Below are positions 49,549 to 57,361 of a stretch of 57,589 nucleotides of DNA, in pieces. Numbering within the stretch: the first letter of the stretch is position 1; each line of letters begins with the position of its first letter. Both the position numbers and the translations under genes were made by a program. The notes below the pieces were generated by a model. It made no database searches, was not told the origin of the DNA, and was given only the letters and a program-made list of their open reading frames with translations. The stretch comes from Phycisphaerales bacterium (GTDB lineage Bacteria; Planctomycetota; Phycisphaerae; SM23-33; FEN-1343): contig PMYD01000138.1 of the NCBI GenBank assembly GCA_003171335.1, positions 1 through 57,589 of the forward strand, read 5' to 3'.

Positions 49549-51537
49549 GTGACGGCAGTTCCCTCCACAACCTGGCGCATGCTCACCCAGCGGACCGGCG
49601 GCAACGAGCTGCCCAAGGGGCTCGATGCCGCCTGGGATGTCGCCGCCGGCTACGTGCAGCAGACCGTGCCGCGCAGCCGCCTGTTTCTCCGCCGGGCGGC
49701 CGAGGTGCTGGCGATGGAGGCCGAGCTGGCGCGCCTGAGCGACCAGGCGCTGCGCGAGGAATGTCTCAAGGTCCGCGAGCATTTCCTGCGCGGCCGCGAG
49801 ACGCCGGAAATTCTGAAGCGCGCCTTTGCGATCATTCGCGAGGTGGACTTCCGGCAGATCGGCGAGCGGCCGTTCCTGGTGCAGGTGGCTGGCGCCATGG
49901 CCATCGAGGCGGGCAACTTCACCGAGATGGCCACCGGCGAGGGCAAGACGCTCACCGCCACCATGCCCGCCACGGTCGGCGGCTGGCGCGGCAAGGGCTG
50001 CCACATCATCACCACCAACGATTACCTGGCCCGCCGCGATGCCGAGTGGATGAAGCGCGTCTACAACTTCTGCGGGCTGACTGTCTCGGCCATCCAGGCC
50101 GACATGGAGCCGGCGGACCGCCGCCAGGCGTACCTGGCCGATATCACCTACTGCACGAACAAGGAAGTGACCGCCGACTACCTGCGCGACCGCCTGACGC
50201 TGGGCCGACTCCAGGGGCTCTCGGCGGTCATTCTCACGCGGATCGTCGATGGCCAGGGCTCGGGCACCGACCGCGTGGTACAGCGCGGGCTGCCCTGTGC
50301 GATCGTGGATGAGGCCGACTCGATCCTGATCGACGAGGCCGTCACGCCGCTGATCATCTCCGGCCACGCGCCCAATCCCGAGCAGGTGGAGGCGTTCCGC
50401 CAGGCGGCCACCCTGTCGGCGCAGTTGGAGGCCATCCGCGATTACAAGCTCAACGAGCGCTTCCACGAGGTGGACCTGACCTCCGCCGGCAAGAGCCGCC
50501 TGGGCGAGCTGGCCGAGCCCTTGGGGGGCCTGTGGCAAGGCGCGCGGCGGCGCGAGGAGCTGGTCACGCAGGCGCTGACCGCCCGCGAGTTCTACATGCT
50601 GGGCAAGCAGTACGTCATCCAAGAGGGCAAGGTGGTGATCGTGGATGAGTTCACCGGCCGCCTCATGCCCGACCGCGAGTGGCGCGATGGTCTGCACCAG
50701 GCGGTCTCGGCCAAGGAAGCCGTGAACATCGAGCCGCCCAAGGACACCTACGCCCGCATCAGTTTTCAGCGCTTCTTCCGCCTGTACCGGCGGATTTCCG
50801 GCATGACCGGCACGGCCATCGAGGGCACGCGCGAATTCTGGCAGATTTACCACTGCCCGGTGGTGAAGATTCCCACCAACCGGCCGTGCATCCGCGTGCA
50901 CGAGCCCGATCGCGTGTACGCCACCGCGCCGGCCAAGTGGAACGCCATCGTGCAGGAGATCCGCCTCAACCACGAGCGCGGGCTGCCGATGCTGGTGGGC
51001 ACGCGCAGCGTGGGGGCCAGCGAGCACTTGAGCCGCCTGCTGGTGGCCGCGGGGCTGGAGCACGAGGTGCTCAACGCCGTCAACGAGGCCCGCGAGGCGG
51101 AGATTGTGGCCCTGGCCGGCCAGGCCGGGCGCATCACCGTGGCCACGAACATGGCCGGCCGCGGCACCGACATCAAGCTGGGTTCAGGCATCGCCGACAA
51201 GGGCGGGCTCCAGGTCATCGCCACCGAGCGGCACGAGGCCGGCCGCATCGACCGCCAGCTCTTCGGCCGCGCCGGCCGCCAGGGCGACCCCGGCCACGCC
51301 GTGGCGATCGTCTCGCTGGAGGATGAGCTGGTGGTCCGCCACGCCCCGCGGCTCTCCGGTTACCTGCGCCGCCGCTTCGGCAAGACCAGCCGCGAGATTT
51401 CCGGCCCTGTCACCCGAAAGCTCTTCGACGTCGCCCAGAATCGCGCGGAACGCCTGGCCCTCCGCCAGCGCAAAGGCGTGCTCCGGACGGATGACTGGCT
51501 GGACGAGTACCTGGGATTTGCGGGCAAGGAGAAGTAA
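49549..51537 (+). CDS. SecA paralogue, short form lacking the C-terminal region
   Basis: A 662-aa SecA-like ATPase (E. coli SecA is 901 aa). Walker A is MATGEGKT (128-134). The DEAD-like VDEADSILIDEAVTPLIISG begins near 253. The preprotein cross-linking segment follows, then FTGRLMPDREWRDGLHQAV, ISGMTGTA, NMAGRGTDIKLGSG and FGRAGRQGDPGHAVAIVSLE. The protein stops soon after nucleotide-binding fold 2: the helical wing/scaffold is reduced and the SEC-C zinc tail is absent. It is therefore probably an accessory SecA dedicated to the adjacent HlyD/M50 system, not the housekeeping SecA. GTG start one base after the previous stop, with AGGGG upstream. The ATPase motor is intact. Confidence 0.88.
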   Translation: MTAVPSTTWRMLTQRTGGNELPKGLDAAWDVAAGYVQQTVPRSRLFLRRAAEVLAMEAELARLSDQALREECLKVREHFLRGRETPEILKRAFAIIREVDFRQIGERPFLVQVAGAMAIEAGNFTEMATGEGKTLTATMPATVGGWRGKGCHIITTNDYLARRDAEWMKRVYNFCGLTVSAIQADMEPADRRQAYLADITYCTNKEVTADYLRDRLTLGRLQGLSAVILTRIVDGQGSGTDRVVQRGLPCAIVDEADSILIDEAVTPLIISGHAPNPEQVEAFRQAATLSAQLEAIRDYKLNERFHEVDLTSAGKSRLGELAEPLGGLWQGARRREELVTQALTAREFYMLGKQYVIQEGKVVIVDEFTGRLMPDREWRDGLHQAVSAKEAVNIEPPKDTYARISFQRFFRLYRRISGMTGTAIEGTREFWQIYHCPVVKIPTNRPCIRVHEPDRVYATAPAKWNAIVQEIRLNHERGLPMLVGTRSVGASEHLSRLLVAAGLEHEVLNAVNEAREAEIVALAGQAGRITVATNMAGRGTDIKLGSGIADKGGLQVIATERHEAGRIDRQLFGRAGRQGDPGHAVAIVSLEDELVVRHAPRLSGYLRRRFGKTSREISGPVTRKLFDVAQNRAERLALRQRKGVLRTDDWLDEYLGFAGKEK

Positions 51538-51542
51538 GAGAC

Positions 51543-51668
51543 AGGCTGTAGACTATAGGCTGTAGGCTGTAGGCTGTAGGAACAGCCGGAAACGCGGTTG
51601 ATAGCACCTATCGCAGCGCACGGTACTTCTTGCCGTGCCTACAGCCTAAAGCCTACAGCCCAAAGCCT
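51543..51668. repeat. Word-repeat hairpin (GGCTGTAGG word), copy 1
   Basis: The left arm 51543-51580 iterates AGGCTGTAGGCTGTAGG. The right arm 51638-51668 iterates CCTACAGCC/CCTAAAGCC. It lies between the convergent SecA-paralogue and pterin dehydratase genes. Confidence 0.85.
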
Positions 51669-51673
51669 TCTTT

Positions 51674-52036
51674 TCACGCGTGCACTTCCAGCGGCCTCAT
51701 CGCCTCCCGCGCCTGGTCGGCCTTGGCCGCCAGGATGAAATCGTTCTCGGTCAGCCCATCGATCTTGTGCGTCATGATCGTCAGGCCCACCTTGCCCCAG
51801 GTCAGGAAGAAGTCGGGGTGGTGGCCTTGTTCTTCGGCGATGCCGCCCACGCGGTTGACAAACTCCAGCGCCTCGCGGAAATCCTTGAATGTGAACGTCT
51901 TTTCCAGGTGGTGCTCATCGACCACCTGCCAGTCGCCGCCGAGCTTGCGCTGAAGGTCCGCCACCGCGCTGCCGCGCAGCGGCGCTACGCCGCCTTTACA
52001 GGGCACGCAATGTTTGCCCGCCAGATCCGATGCCAT
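51674..52036 (-). CDS. phhB: Pterin-4a-carbinolamine dehydratase
   Basis: A 120-aa PCD/DCoH family protein that dehydrates 4a-hydroxytetrahydropterin to regenerate the pterin cofactor of aromatic amino-acid hydroxylases, or acts in molybdopterin/folate metabolism in bacteria lacking those. The catalytic segment EEQGHHPDFFLTWGKVGLTI, then MTHKIDGLTENDFILAAKAD contains the [E/D]xxxHHP signature and the second histidine. An N-terminal extension with CVPCKGG precedes the core. AGGAG lies seven bases upstream. It follows the ferredoxin gene by 13 bp on the same strand. Confidence 0.92.
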   Translation of the reverse strand: MASDLAGKHCVPCKGGVAPLRGSAVADLQRKLGGDWQVVDEHHLEKTFTFKDFREALEFVNRVGGIAEEQGHHPDFFLTWGKVGLTIMTHKIDGLTENDFILAAKADQAREAMRPLEVHA

Positions 52037-52049
52037 GGTCGAACTCCTG

Positions 52050-52235
52050 TCACTCGAAGGTGATGGCCGATGTCGGACACGCCTCGGCGGCCTCCCGGGC
52101 GGAGGCTTCCTTGTCCGCCGGCACGGGGTCGGTGTACGTGTAGGCCAGGGCCCCGCGCATCTCGAACACTTCCGGGCAGATGCCCACGCACGCCTCGCAT
52201 CCGATGCACGTGTCCGGGTCGACGACCGCCTTCAT
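52050..52235 (-). CDS. [4Fe-4S] ferredoxin
   Basis: A 61-aa single-cluster ferredoxin like that of Thermotoga. Cluster ligands are C10, C13, C16 (CIGCEACVGIC) and C53 (EACPTSAI). The extra C20 occupies a position that forms a disulfide in some homologues, although no clear partner cysteine remains here. A low-potential electron carrier in the cytoplasm; the partner is unknown. AAAGGA eight bases upstream of the ATG. It is probably co-transcribed with phhB. Confidence 0.93.
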   Translation of the reverse strand: MKAVVDPDTCIGCEACVGICPEVFEMRGALAYTYTDPVPADKEASAREAAEACPTSAITFE

Positions 52236-52257
52236 GGATAAATCCTTTAAGAGAGAC

Positions 52258-52426
52258 TTTAGGCTGTAGGCCCTTCGACGGGCTCAGGGCACTGAGCGAA
52301 GCCGAAGTGCTTTAGGCTGTAGGGTTTTGGCGGCAGATCTTGTTGCTTACCAAGCTATCGTTCCCATTTTGCCGGAAAAGACCTCCGCACAAGCGCCTAC
52401 AGTCTACAGCCTATAGTCTACAGCCT
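52258..52426. repeat. Word-repeat hairpin (GGCTGTAGG word), copy 2, with nested element
   Basis: The left arm (52258-52322) has TTTAGGCTGTAGG on both sides of a 40-bp insertion. The right arm 52396-52426 iterates CCTACAGTCTACAGCC. It fills most of the 363-bp gap between ferredoxin and SppA. Confidence 0.83.
52271..52310. repeat. 40-bp dispersed element, copy 2 (inverted relative to 39807)
   Basis: It begins CCCTTCGACGGGCTCAGGGC and ends GAAGCCGAAGTGC. It is inserted in the left arm of a word-repeat hairpin, as the other copy is inserted in a right arm. Confidence 0.85.
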
Positions 52427-52598
52427 TATTCTAGCCCGGTCGCACATCTCCTCGCCACGGGGGGGTGCAAGCGGCCGCGGTCCGGGGTATCATGATCGGG
52501 ATGTTGGAGGCCGCCGCCGCACCGCCTGGGGCTGTAGGGACCAGCCGGTTCAATTGCGGCCGCTTGGCCTTCTTGCAAAAACGTTCGGGAGGCAACAC

Positions 52599-53594
52599 AT
52601 GAAGCGCATGGCAAAGGTGGTTCTGTTGGCGGCCGCGGGTTTTCTCATCGCGGGCCTGATGGCCGGCTGCGCGCCGGGCGGCGGGCTCTTGATCAAGCCG
52701 GTCTCGGCCAACCAGGAACTCGACGAGACCACCGTGGAGAAGGATTCCGGGCTCTTCTGGGACAAAGTCGCCATCATCGACGTCGACGGCCTGATCGTCG
52801 ATGCCCGTGAGGAGGGCCTGTTCGGCTCGGGCGAGAACCCCACCAGCACGTTCGTGGAGAAGCTCGCCAAGGCCCGCCAGGACGACAACGTCAAGGCCAT
52901 CATCCTGCGCATCAACTCGCCCGGCGGCGGCGTGACGGCCTCGAACATCATGCACCAGGAGTTGCTGCGCTTTAAGCGGCTCAAGAAGGCGCCCGTGATC
53001 GCCCTCATCGAGGATGTCGGCGCCAGCGGCGGCTACTACTTGGCCAGCGGGGCCGATGAAATCATGGCCGACCCGACGGCCCTGGTCGGCTCCATCGGCG
53101 TGATCGTGCAAACCCTGTCCTTCGCCGGCACGATGCAGAAACTCGGCATCGACGCCCACGCCATCGTCTCGGGCCCCTATAAGGACATGGGCAGCCCGCT
53201 CAAACCGCTGGAGGAGAAGGACCGCGTGCTGCTCCAGGAAATCGTGAACGACTACTACGGACGTTTCCTCACCGTCGTGCACGAGGGCCGGCCCAAGCTG
53301 GATCGCGACAAGGTGAAGGAACTGGCCGACGGCCGCATCTACACCTCCGACCAGGCCCTGGCCAACGGCCTCATCGACTCCCAGGGCGACATGCACGAGG
53401 CCATCCGCCTGGCCAAGCAGAAAGCCCACATCACCAAGGCCAAGGTGGTCATCTATCACCGCCCGCTGGGCTATCGCGGCAGCGTGTACGCCGCCAGCGG
53501 CGTGCCGCAGATCAACCTGGTGAACATCTCGGCGGCCGACCTGGCGTATCTCTGCCGGCCGCAGTTCATGTACCTGTGGACGGGCAGGGAGTGA
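52599..53594 (+). CDS. sppA: Signal peptide peptidase SppA (S49), lipoprotein form
   Basis: A 331-aa S49-family serine protease that clears signal peptides or other membrane-associated peptides. A lipobox signal (AAAGFLIAGLMAGC, C24) anchors it outside the inner membrane. The core has AIILRINSPGGGVTASN, the nucleophile S143 in EDVGASGGYYLAS, and the general base K195 in SGPYKDMGSP. The 52-residue Ser-Lys spacing matches the Bacillus enzyme. It is the short single-domain form (about 330 aa, like Bacillus SppA) rather than the ~620-aa E. coli form. ATG 52599 has GGGAGG six bases upstream; the frame upstream is repeat-derived. Confidence 0.92.
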   Translation: MKRMAKVVLLAAAGFLIAGLMAGCAPGGGLLIKPVSANQELDETTVEKDSGLFWDKVAIIDVDGLIVDAREEGLFGSGENPTSTFVEKLAKARQDDNVKAIILRINSPGGGVTASNIMHQELLRFKRLKKAPVIALIEDVGASGGYYLASGADEIMADPTALVGSIGVIVQTLSFAGTMQKLGIDAHAIVSGPYKDMGSPLKPLEEKDRVLLQEIVNDYYGRFLTVVHEGRPKLDRDKVKELADGRIYTSDQALANGLIDSQGDMHEAIRLAKQKAHITKAKVVIYHRPLGYRGSVYAASGVPQINLVNISAADLAYLCRPQFMYLWTGRE

Positions 53595-53599
53595 GAAGA

Positions 53600-53778
53600 A
53601 TTGCGGAATTGCGAATTGCAAATTGCCAATTGAAGAACCCCTGGCGATGGCCGCGCTGAGAAACATGCCGGCTGCAAGAGCTCCCGGGGCTCAGTCGTTG
53701 AATTGCCAGGGAAGCTCGCATGCAAATGTGCGCCGGTTCCCCCAATTTGCAATTTGCAATTGGCAATTTGCAATCCGC
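53600..53778. repeat. Word-repeat hairpin (AATTGCAAATTG word)
   Basis: Left arm 53600-53635 and right arm 53742-53778, both iterations of GAATTGCAAATTG, are mutually complementary. The centre is ~106 bp. It lies between sppA and the methyltransferase gene. Confidence 0.83.
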
Positions 53779-53842
53779 CGCCCGGGCGCGTAAAACATCC
53801 CCTCGGCGCAGTCGTCCCGGAGCGCAAAGGAGCCTTAAGCCC

Positions 53843-54655
53843 ATGCTGATTATCGGTGAAAAGATCAACGCCACCCGCAAGACCGTCAACAAGGCCATTG
53901 CGGAGCGAAACGCCAAGGCCATCATCCGCCTGGCGACCGACCAGGCGGCCTGCGGGGCCGACTACATCGACGTCAACGGCGGCGACCCCCGCCCCGGCGC
54001 CGAAGTGGCCAACATGGAGTGGCTCGTCGACTTGGTGCAGTCCAACACGGATAAGCCCATCTGCATCGACTCGGCCGACCCCCAGGCGATCCGCGCAGCG
54101 CTTTCGCGCGCCAAAGCCAAACCCATCGTCAACTCCATTTCGCTGGAGAGTGAGCGGCTGGCCGCGATGCTGCCGGTGGTGGCCTCGGCCCCGTGCATGG
54201 TCGTGGCCCTGTGCATGTCCGACGAGGGCACGCCCATGGGCGTCGATGACCGCGTCGACCGCGCCAAAAAGCTGGTGGACCTTCTGGTGACCAAGGCCGG
54301 CAAGACCGCCGAGGAAATCATCGTCGACCCGTGCTTTTTCCCCATCTCCGCCGACCAAGCCAACGCCCAGCGGCTGTGCGATGCCATCCGCCGCATCCGC
54401 AGGGAGCTGCCCGGCGTGATGGTGGGCGGCGGCCTGTCCAATTGCAGCTTCGGCCTGCCTGTCCGCAAGCTCGTCAACGCCGCCATGATGACTATCGCCA
54501 TCTACCACGGCATGAACGCCGCCCTGATCGACCCCTGCCTGCCCGGCGTCGTCGCCACCATCCTGGCCGCCGAGGCCGTCAGCGGGGCCGATGAGTTCTG
54601 CATGAATTACATCACCGCCCACCGCGAGGGAAAACTGGAGAAGGCCGAAGATTGA
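53843..54655 (+). CDS. Pterin-binding methyltetrahydrofolate methyltransferase (AcsE/MeTr-like)
   Basis: A 270-aa pterin-binding TIM-barrel protein. It begins LIIGEKINATRKTVNKAIAE and has the MTHF-binding DYIDVNGGDPRPG, CIDSADPQAIRAAL, NSISLE and VGGGLSNCSFGLPVRKLVN. These match CH3-H4folate:corrinoid protein methyltransferases (AcsE type) and the methyltetrahydrofolate domain of MetH, not dihydropteroate synthase. It probably transfers a methyl group between H4folate and a corrinoid protein. No corrinoid protein or CO dehydrogenase gene is adjacent, so the acceptor is unknown. ATG 53843 has AAGGAG ten bases upstream. Confidence 0.88.
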   Translation: MLIIGEKINATRKTVNKAIAERNAKAIIRLATDQAACGADYIDVNGGDPRPGAEVANMEWLVDLVQSNTDKPICIDSADPQAIRAALSRAKAKPIVNSISLESERLAAMLPVVASAPCMVVALCMSDEGTPMGVDDRVDRAKKLVDLLVTKAGKTAEEIIVDPCFFPISADQANAQRLCDAIRRIRRELPGVMVGGGLSNCSFGLPVRKLVNAAMMTIAIYHGMNAALIDPCLPGVVATILAAEAVSGADEFCMNYITAHREGKLEKAED

Positions 54656-54658
54656 ATT

Positions 54659-55276
54659 ATGAGTCCGCGCGGAAATATTCCGACTGAGACAGCGATAGCA
54701 GTGCTGACAGAAGCCGGGTACCGGTGTGCTGTACCTACTTGCAGGGGCATCCTCGCACTCGATATGCACCACATCGTTCAGTTGAGTGATGAAGGCCCTG
54801 ATACGCTGCCGAACCTGATAGCTTTATGTCCCACCTGCCATGCTCTCTATCACCGGGGAACTATACGGGAGGAGTCGATACGGGTCTGGAAAGCAATCCT
54901 GGTAAGTCTGGGGCAGGCATTTGATAAAGAATCTGTAGAAGTGCTCTTGTTCCTCTACGAGCTCAGGGAAATGACAGCCCCAATTGTTTCCGGCGACACT
55001 ATTATGAAGTATTCTAAGGTTGTCGCAGCGGGTCTGGTCCAGTTTTCGGCATCTTATTATGAAGACGGCTCTATGTGGGGGTTTTTCGCCCCCGAGAGCA
55101 AATCTGTGAGTTCTGCCCAAAGATCGCCCTTCCTTGGGTATACGATGTCGCTAACGGAGAAGGGAAAGGTGCTGGTCGAGGCATGGAGAAAAGGGGACCG
55201 ACAATCTCTCTCATCTATACTCATTGCAACGCGCATGGGAGAGCCAGGCGATGGCAAGGTCATTCCGTCGAATTAG
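54659..55276 (+). CDS. HNH-domain endonuclease-like protein
   Basis: A 205-aa protein with an N-terminal HNH nuclease-like zinc fold: C23/C28 (CAVPTC), the DMHHIV histidines H37/H38, N52 in LPNLIALCPTCHALYH, and C57/C60 with H61/H65. The remaining ~130 residues are helical and not recognised. They may be a sensor or winged-helix-like domain (YTMSLTEKGKVLVEAWRKGD). GC content and codon choice are clearly lower than in the preceding genes, which marks the left edge of an accessory island. It starts 3 bp after the methyltransferase stop. It could be a defence nuclease. Confidence 0.8.
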   Translation: MSPRGNIPTETAIAVLTEAGYRCAVPTCRGILALDMHHIVQLSDEGPDTLPNLIALCPTCHALYHRGTIREESIRVWKAILVSLGQAFDKESVEVLLFLYELREMTAPIVSGDTIMKYSKVVAAGLVQFSASYYEDGSMWGFFAPESKSVSSAQRSPFLGYTMSLTEKGKVLVEAWRKGDRQSLSSILIATRMGEPGDGKVIPSN

Positions 55277-55352
55277 GCTTACGGATTGATATTCTTGCCT
55301 GACGGCCTGATGCCACTAGCGCGGGTATGGGCTTCTGGCAGGAGGACCAACC

Positions 55353-55580
55353 ATGGATGGCGCGACCGAACCTCCGACCCTTGACGTCTGGGAGCAGCGT
55401 GCCCCCGGCTGGTCCGTCCGTTGCCTCAAATGCGGCTTCAAAGAGCCCTGGGGCAAGTACGGCTATCGCCTTCATGCCACGGGTCGTCCCTTCAAGCTCC
55501 GCCGCTGCCCACGTTGCCGGCACATCGGCTGTCACGCCGTCGAGAGGCGGCTTATCTCGTTTGAAGAAAAAGAAGGTTGA
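55353..55580 (+). CDS. Small zinc-ribbon protein
   Basis: A 75-aa protein with two cysteine pairs, C24/C27 (CLKC) and C52/C55 (CPRC), plus C60. They suggest a single zinc ribbon and a basic surface (GRPFKLRRCPRCRHIGCHAV). A strong Shine-Dalgarno (GGAGGA) precedes the ATG. The stop codon overlaps the -35 box of the methyltransferase promoter. It could be a small DNA- or RNA-binding regulator of the adjacent restriction-modification genes, comparable in position to C-proteins, but it has no HTH. Function inferred from context only. Confidence 0.68.
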   Translation: MDGATEPPTLDVWEQRAPGWSVRCLKCGFKEPWGKYGYRLHATGRPFKLRRCPRCRHIGCHAVERRLISFEEKEG

Positions 55581-55606
55581 CAAAAGACGTCTAGACGTCT
55601 TATTTT
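55577..55606 (+). promoter_or_regulatory. Promoter with palindromic operator of the DNA methyltransferase
   Basis: TTGACA at 55577-55582, an 18-base spacer and TATTTT at 55601-55606. The spacer is filled by the perfect 16-bp palindrome AGACGTCTAGACGTCT (55585-55600). Transcription would begin at about the ATG (55614), so the mRNA may be leaderless. Confidence 0.65.
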
Positions 55607-55613
55607 GCTTCCC

Positions 55614-56762
55614 ATGAGTCAAATTGAGGCAAAAATCCCTCGCGGGCATGTTCGGGATGCGATCCTTCAGGTAATGTCGCGGTCCTCCGAGTCGCTGCCG
55701 GTAAGGGAAATTGAAGAGCGAGTTTGCAAGATTCTTGGTCCCACGCCCAGTTCCTCTGTGCGTTCCTATCTGAGGCTTAATGCAAGTGAGATGTTTGTTC
55801 GGGAATCACGAGGCCGCTACCGGATGACCACGGGTTCCGTGCAAAGGGTCCAAGAGGCGCCAAGTCCCGTAGTGAATTGGCTGGAACCATTTCATTTCGG
55901 AAAAAGCACTTTGTTTCATGCGGATTGTTTCGAGTGGATCAGTCGCCGCGAGAAACAAAGCATTCATGCGGTCGTTACCGACCCGCCTTACGGGTTGCAT
56001 GAATACACGCCTGAGCAGCAGGCCAAACTGCGAAACGGCAAGGGTGGAGTTTGGCGAATACCGCCTTCTTTTGACGGTCACAAGCGCTCTCCACTGCCGC
56101 GGTTTACTACCCTCACAGGCGAACAATTAGGGGACATTTGGATTTTCTTCCACACCTGGGCACGGTTGCTCCTGCCCAAGCTTGTGCCCGGCGCACATGT
56201 GATCGTGGCCTCAAATCCTCTTCTGTCATACATCGTCTCGGGGGCCTTGGCGGATGCGGGCCTTGAGCGCCGGGGCGAGATTATTCGCCTAACCATGACC
56301 ATGCGCGGCGGTGATCGACCCAAGGCAGCGCATGAGGAATTCAGCGAAGTCAGCGTTATGCCTAGGTCCATGTGGGAGCCTTGGATTGTGTTCCGCATGC
56401 CTATCCAAGGCCGGGTTCAAGACAATCTCCGAAGATGGGGCACGGGGGGATTCCGCCGGCCGGAAATGGACAAGCCGTTTGGAGACGTTATCGTTTCGAG
56501 TCCAACAAGGAAAAGCGAACGAAAGCTTGCTCCCCACCCCAGCTTGAAGCCACAGGCGTTCCTCCGTCAGCTTGTTCGGGGGGTATTACCTTTGGGCAAG
56601 GGCGTTATCCTGGATTGCTTCGCCGGCGCTGGTTCCACCTTGGCAGCGGCCGAATCGCTCGGCTACGAGAGCATCGGTGTTGAAAAGGACCAGCATTACT
56701 TTGAAATCGCCCTCAATGCTATTCCCCGACTGATGCATCTCCGCCCGAACGGCGCTCCTTAA
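55614..56762 (+). CDS. Beta-class DNA methyltransferase (N6-adenine or N4-cytosine)
   Basis: A 382-aa DNA methyltransferase. The N-terminal ~75 residues form a winged helix of HARE/restriction-type (RDAILQVMSRSSESLPVREI, then VRSYLRLNASEMFVRESRGR). Catalytic motif IV is DPPYG (from D123), and the AdoMet motif I, DCFAGAGSTLAAAESLGYES, then IGVEKD, comes C-terminally near 335. This order (IV before I) defines the beta class. DPPY favours adenine-N6 but does not exclude cytosine-N4. The region between (~150-300) should contain the target-recognition part. The promoter carries a palindromic operator, and a PD-(D/E)xK protein is encoded convergently, so this is probably the modification half of a type II system. 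Confidence 0.88.
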   Translation: MSQIEAKIPRGHVRDAILQVMSRSSESLPVREIEERVCKILGPTPSSSVRSYLRLNASEMFVRESRGRYRMTTGSVQRVQEAPSPVVNWLEPFHFGKSTLFHADCFEWISRREKQSIHAVVTDPPYGLHEYTPEQQAKLRNGKGGVWRIPPSFDGHKRSPLPRFTTLTGEQLGDIWIFFHTWARLLLPKLVPGAHVIVASNPLLSYIVSGALADAGLERRGEIIRLTMTMRGGDRPKAAHEEFSEVSVMPRSMWEPWIVFRMPIQGRVQDNLRRWGTGGFRRPEMDKPFGDVIVSSPTRKSERKLAPHPSLKPQAFLRQLVRGVLPLGKGVILDCFAGAGSTLAAAESLGYESIGVEKDQHYFEIALNAIPRLMHLRPNGAP

Positions 56763-57361
56763 GTCTTGTAAACCCAGTTTAATCTGAGTTTTTCCACCCC
56801 TTTCTTGTGCAAGGTTGCTGTGCGGGTTCCCAGCAAGCCGCGGGGATTACTTCGGAAATCCTCAATGCCAACGTATGCGAGAAAAACCTCGCAGAAGCTC
56901 ATCGGCTTTCGATCAACAGCGGGTTCTGTCTCTTCGTCAACTTGATAAACGAATACGCACATCCACTGCTCCCTGGCACCATGCGTATCGACCGCTCCGC
57001 CAAGCTTTTGCGTAGTCTTGATCTCGACCCCCTCGGCACCGGCCTTCACCGCATTTGATGGATAGATACCTTGAACAACGAGGTCTGGATGCCCATTGAA
57101 ATAATCGTTCTGGACCAAGACGCGTGAGTGCTTTGAAATACTCGCGGTCAGCATGTCCGACAGGAGCCCCGACATGATAGCGGGCCTAAGCATGTCGTCG
57201 AGGCGCTGAAGCCCCTTTTTTGAAAGCAACGAGTTTACGTCGAAGAAGAAGTCATACACGTCCTGCATTGCCATCTGGAAGTCTTCCAGACGCAGGCTAA
57301 ACGGGAGCTGGGCCTCTTGGTTAAACTTAGACCTGTCAACTTGTTGGCGGATTATTGCCAT
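56759..57361 (-). CDS. PD-(D/E)xK-type restriction endonuclease, probable
   Basis: A 200-aa protein with a plausible nuclease core: D93 in GHPDLVVQG, then VEIKTT with E113 and K115, giving a D-x19-E-x-K pattern typical of PD-(D/E)xK type II enzymes. The preceding helical region (LEDFQMAMQDVYDFFFDVNS) and the later REQWMCVFVYQVD strand fit the fold. It is convergent with the methyltransferase, and the two stop codons share the TTAA at 56759-56762. No family name is recognised, and the target sequence is unknown. A TTGACG/GACAAT pair just upstream of the start is a weak promoter candidate. Confidence 0.72.
   Translation of the reverse strand: MAIIRQQVDRSKFNQEAQLPFSLRLEDFQMAMQDVYDFFFDVNSLLSKKGLQRLDDMLRPAIMSGLLSDMLTASISKHSRVLVQNDYFNGHPDLVVQGIYPSNAVKAGAEGVEIKTTQKLGGAVDTHGAREQWMCVFVYQVDEETEPAVDRKPMSFCEVFLAYVGIEDFRSNPRGLLGTRTATLHKKGVEKLRLNWVYKT

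Noticed and set aside
53720..53842. 41-codon N-terminal extension of the pterin methyltransferase
   Set aside because: It is encoded by the AATTGCAAATTG repeat arm. The family N-terminus (MLIIGEKIN) starts at 53843 with a good ribosome site.
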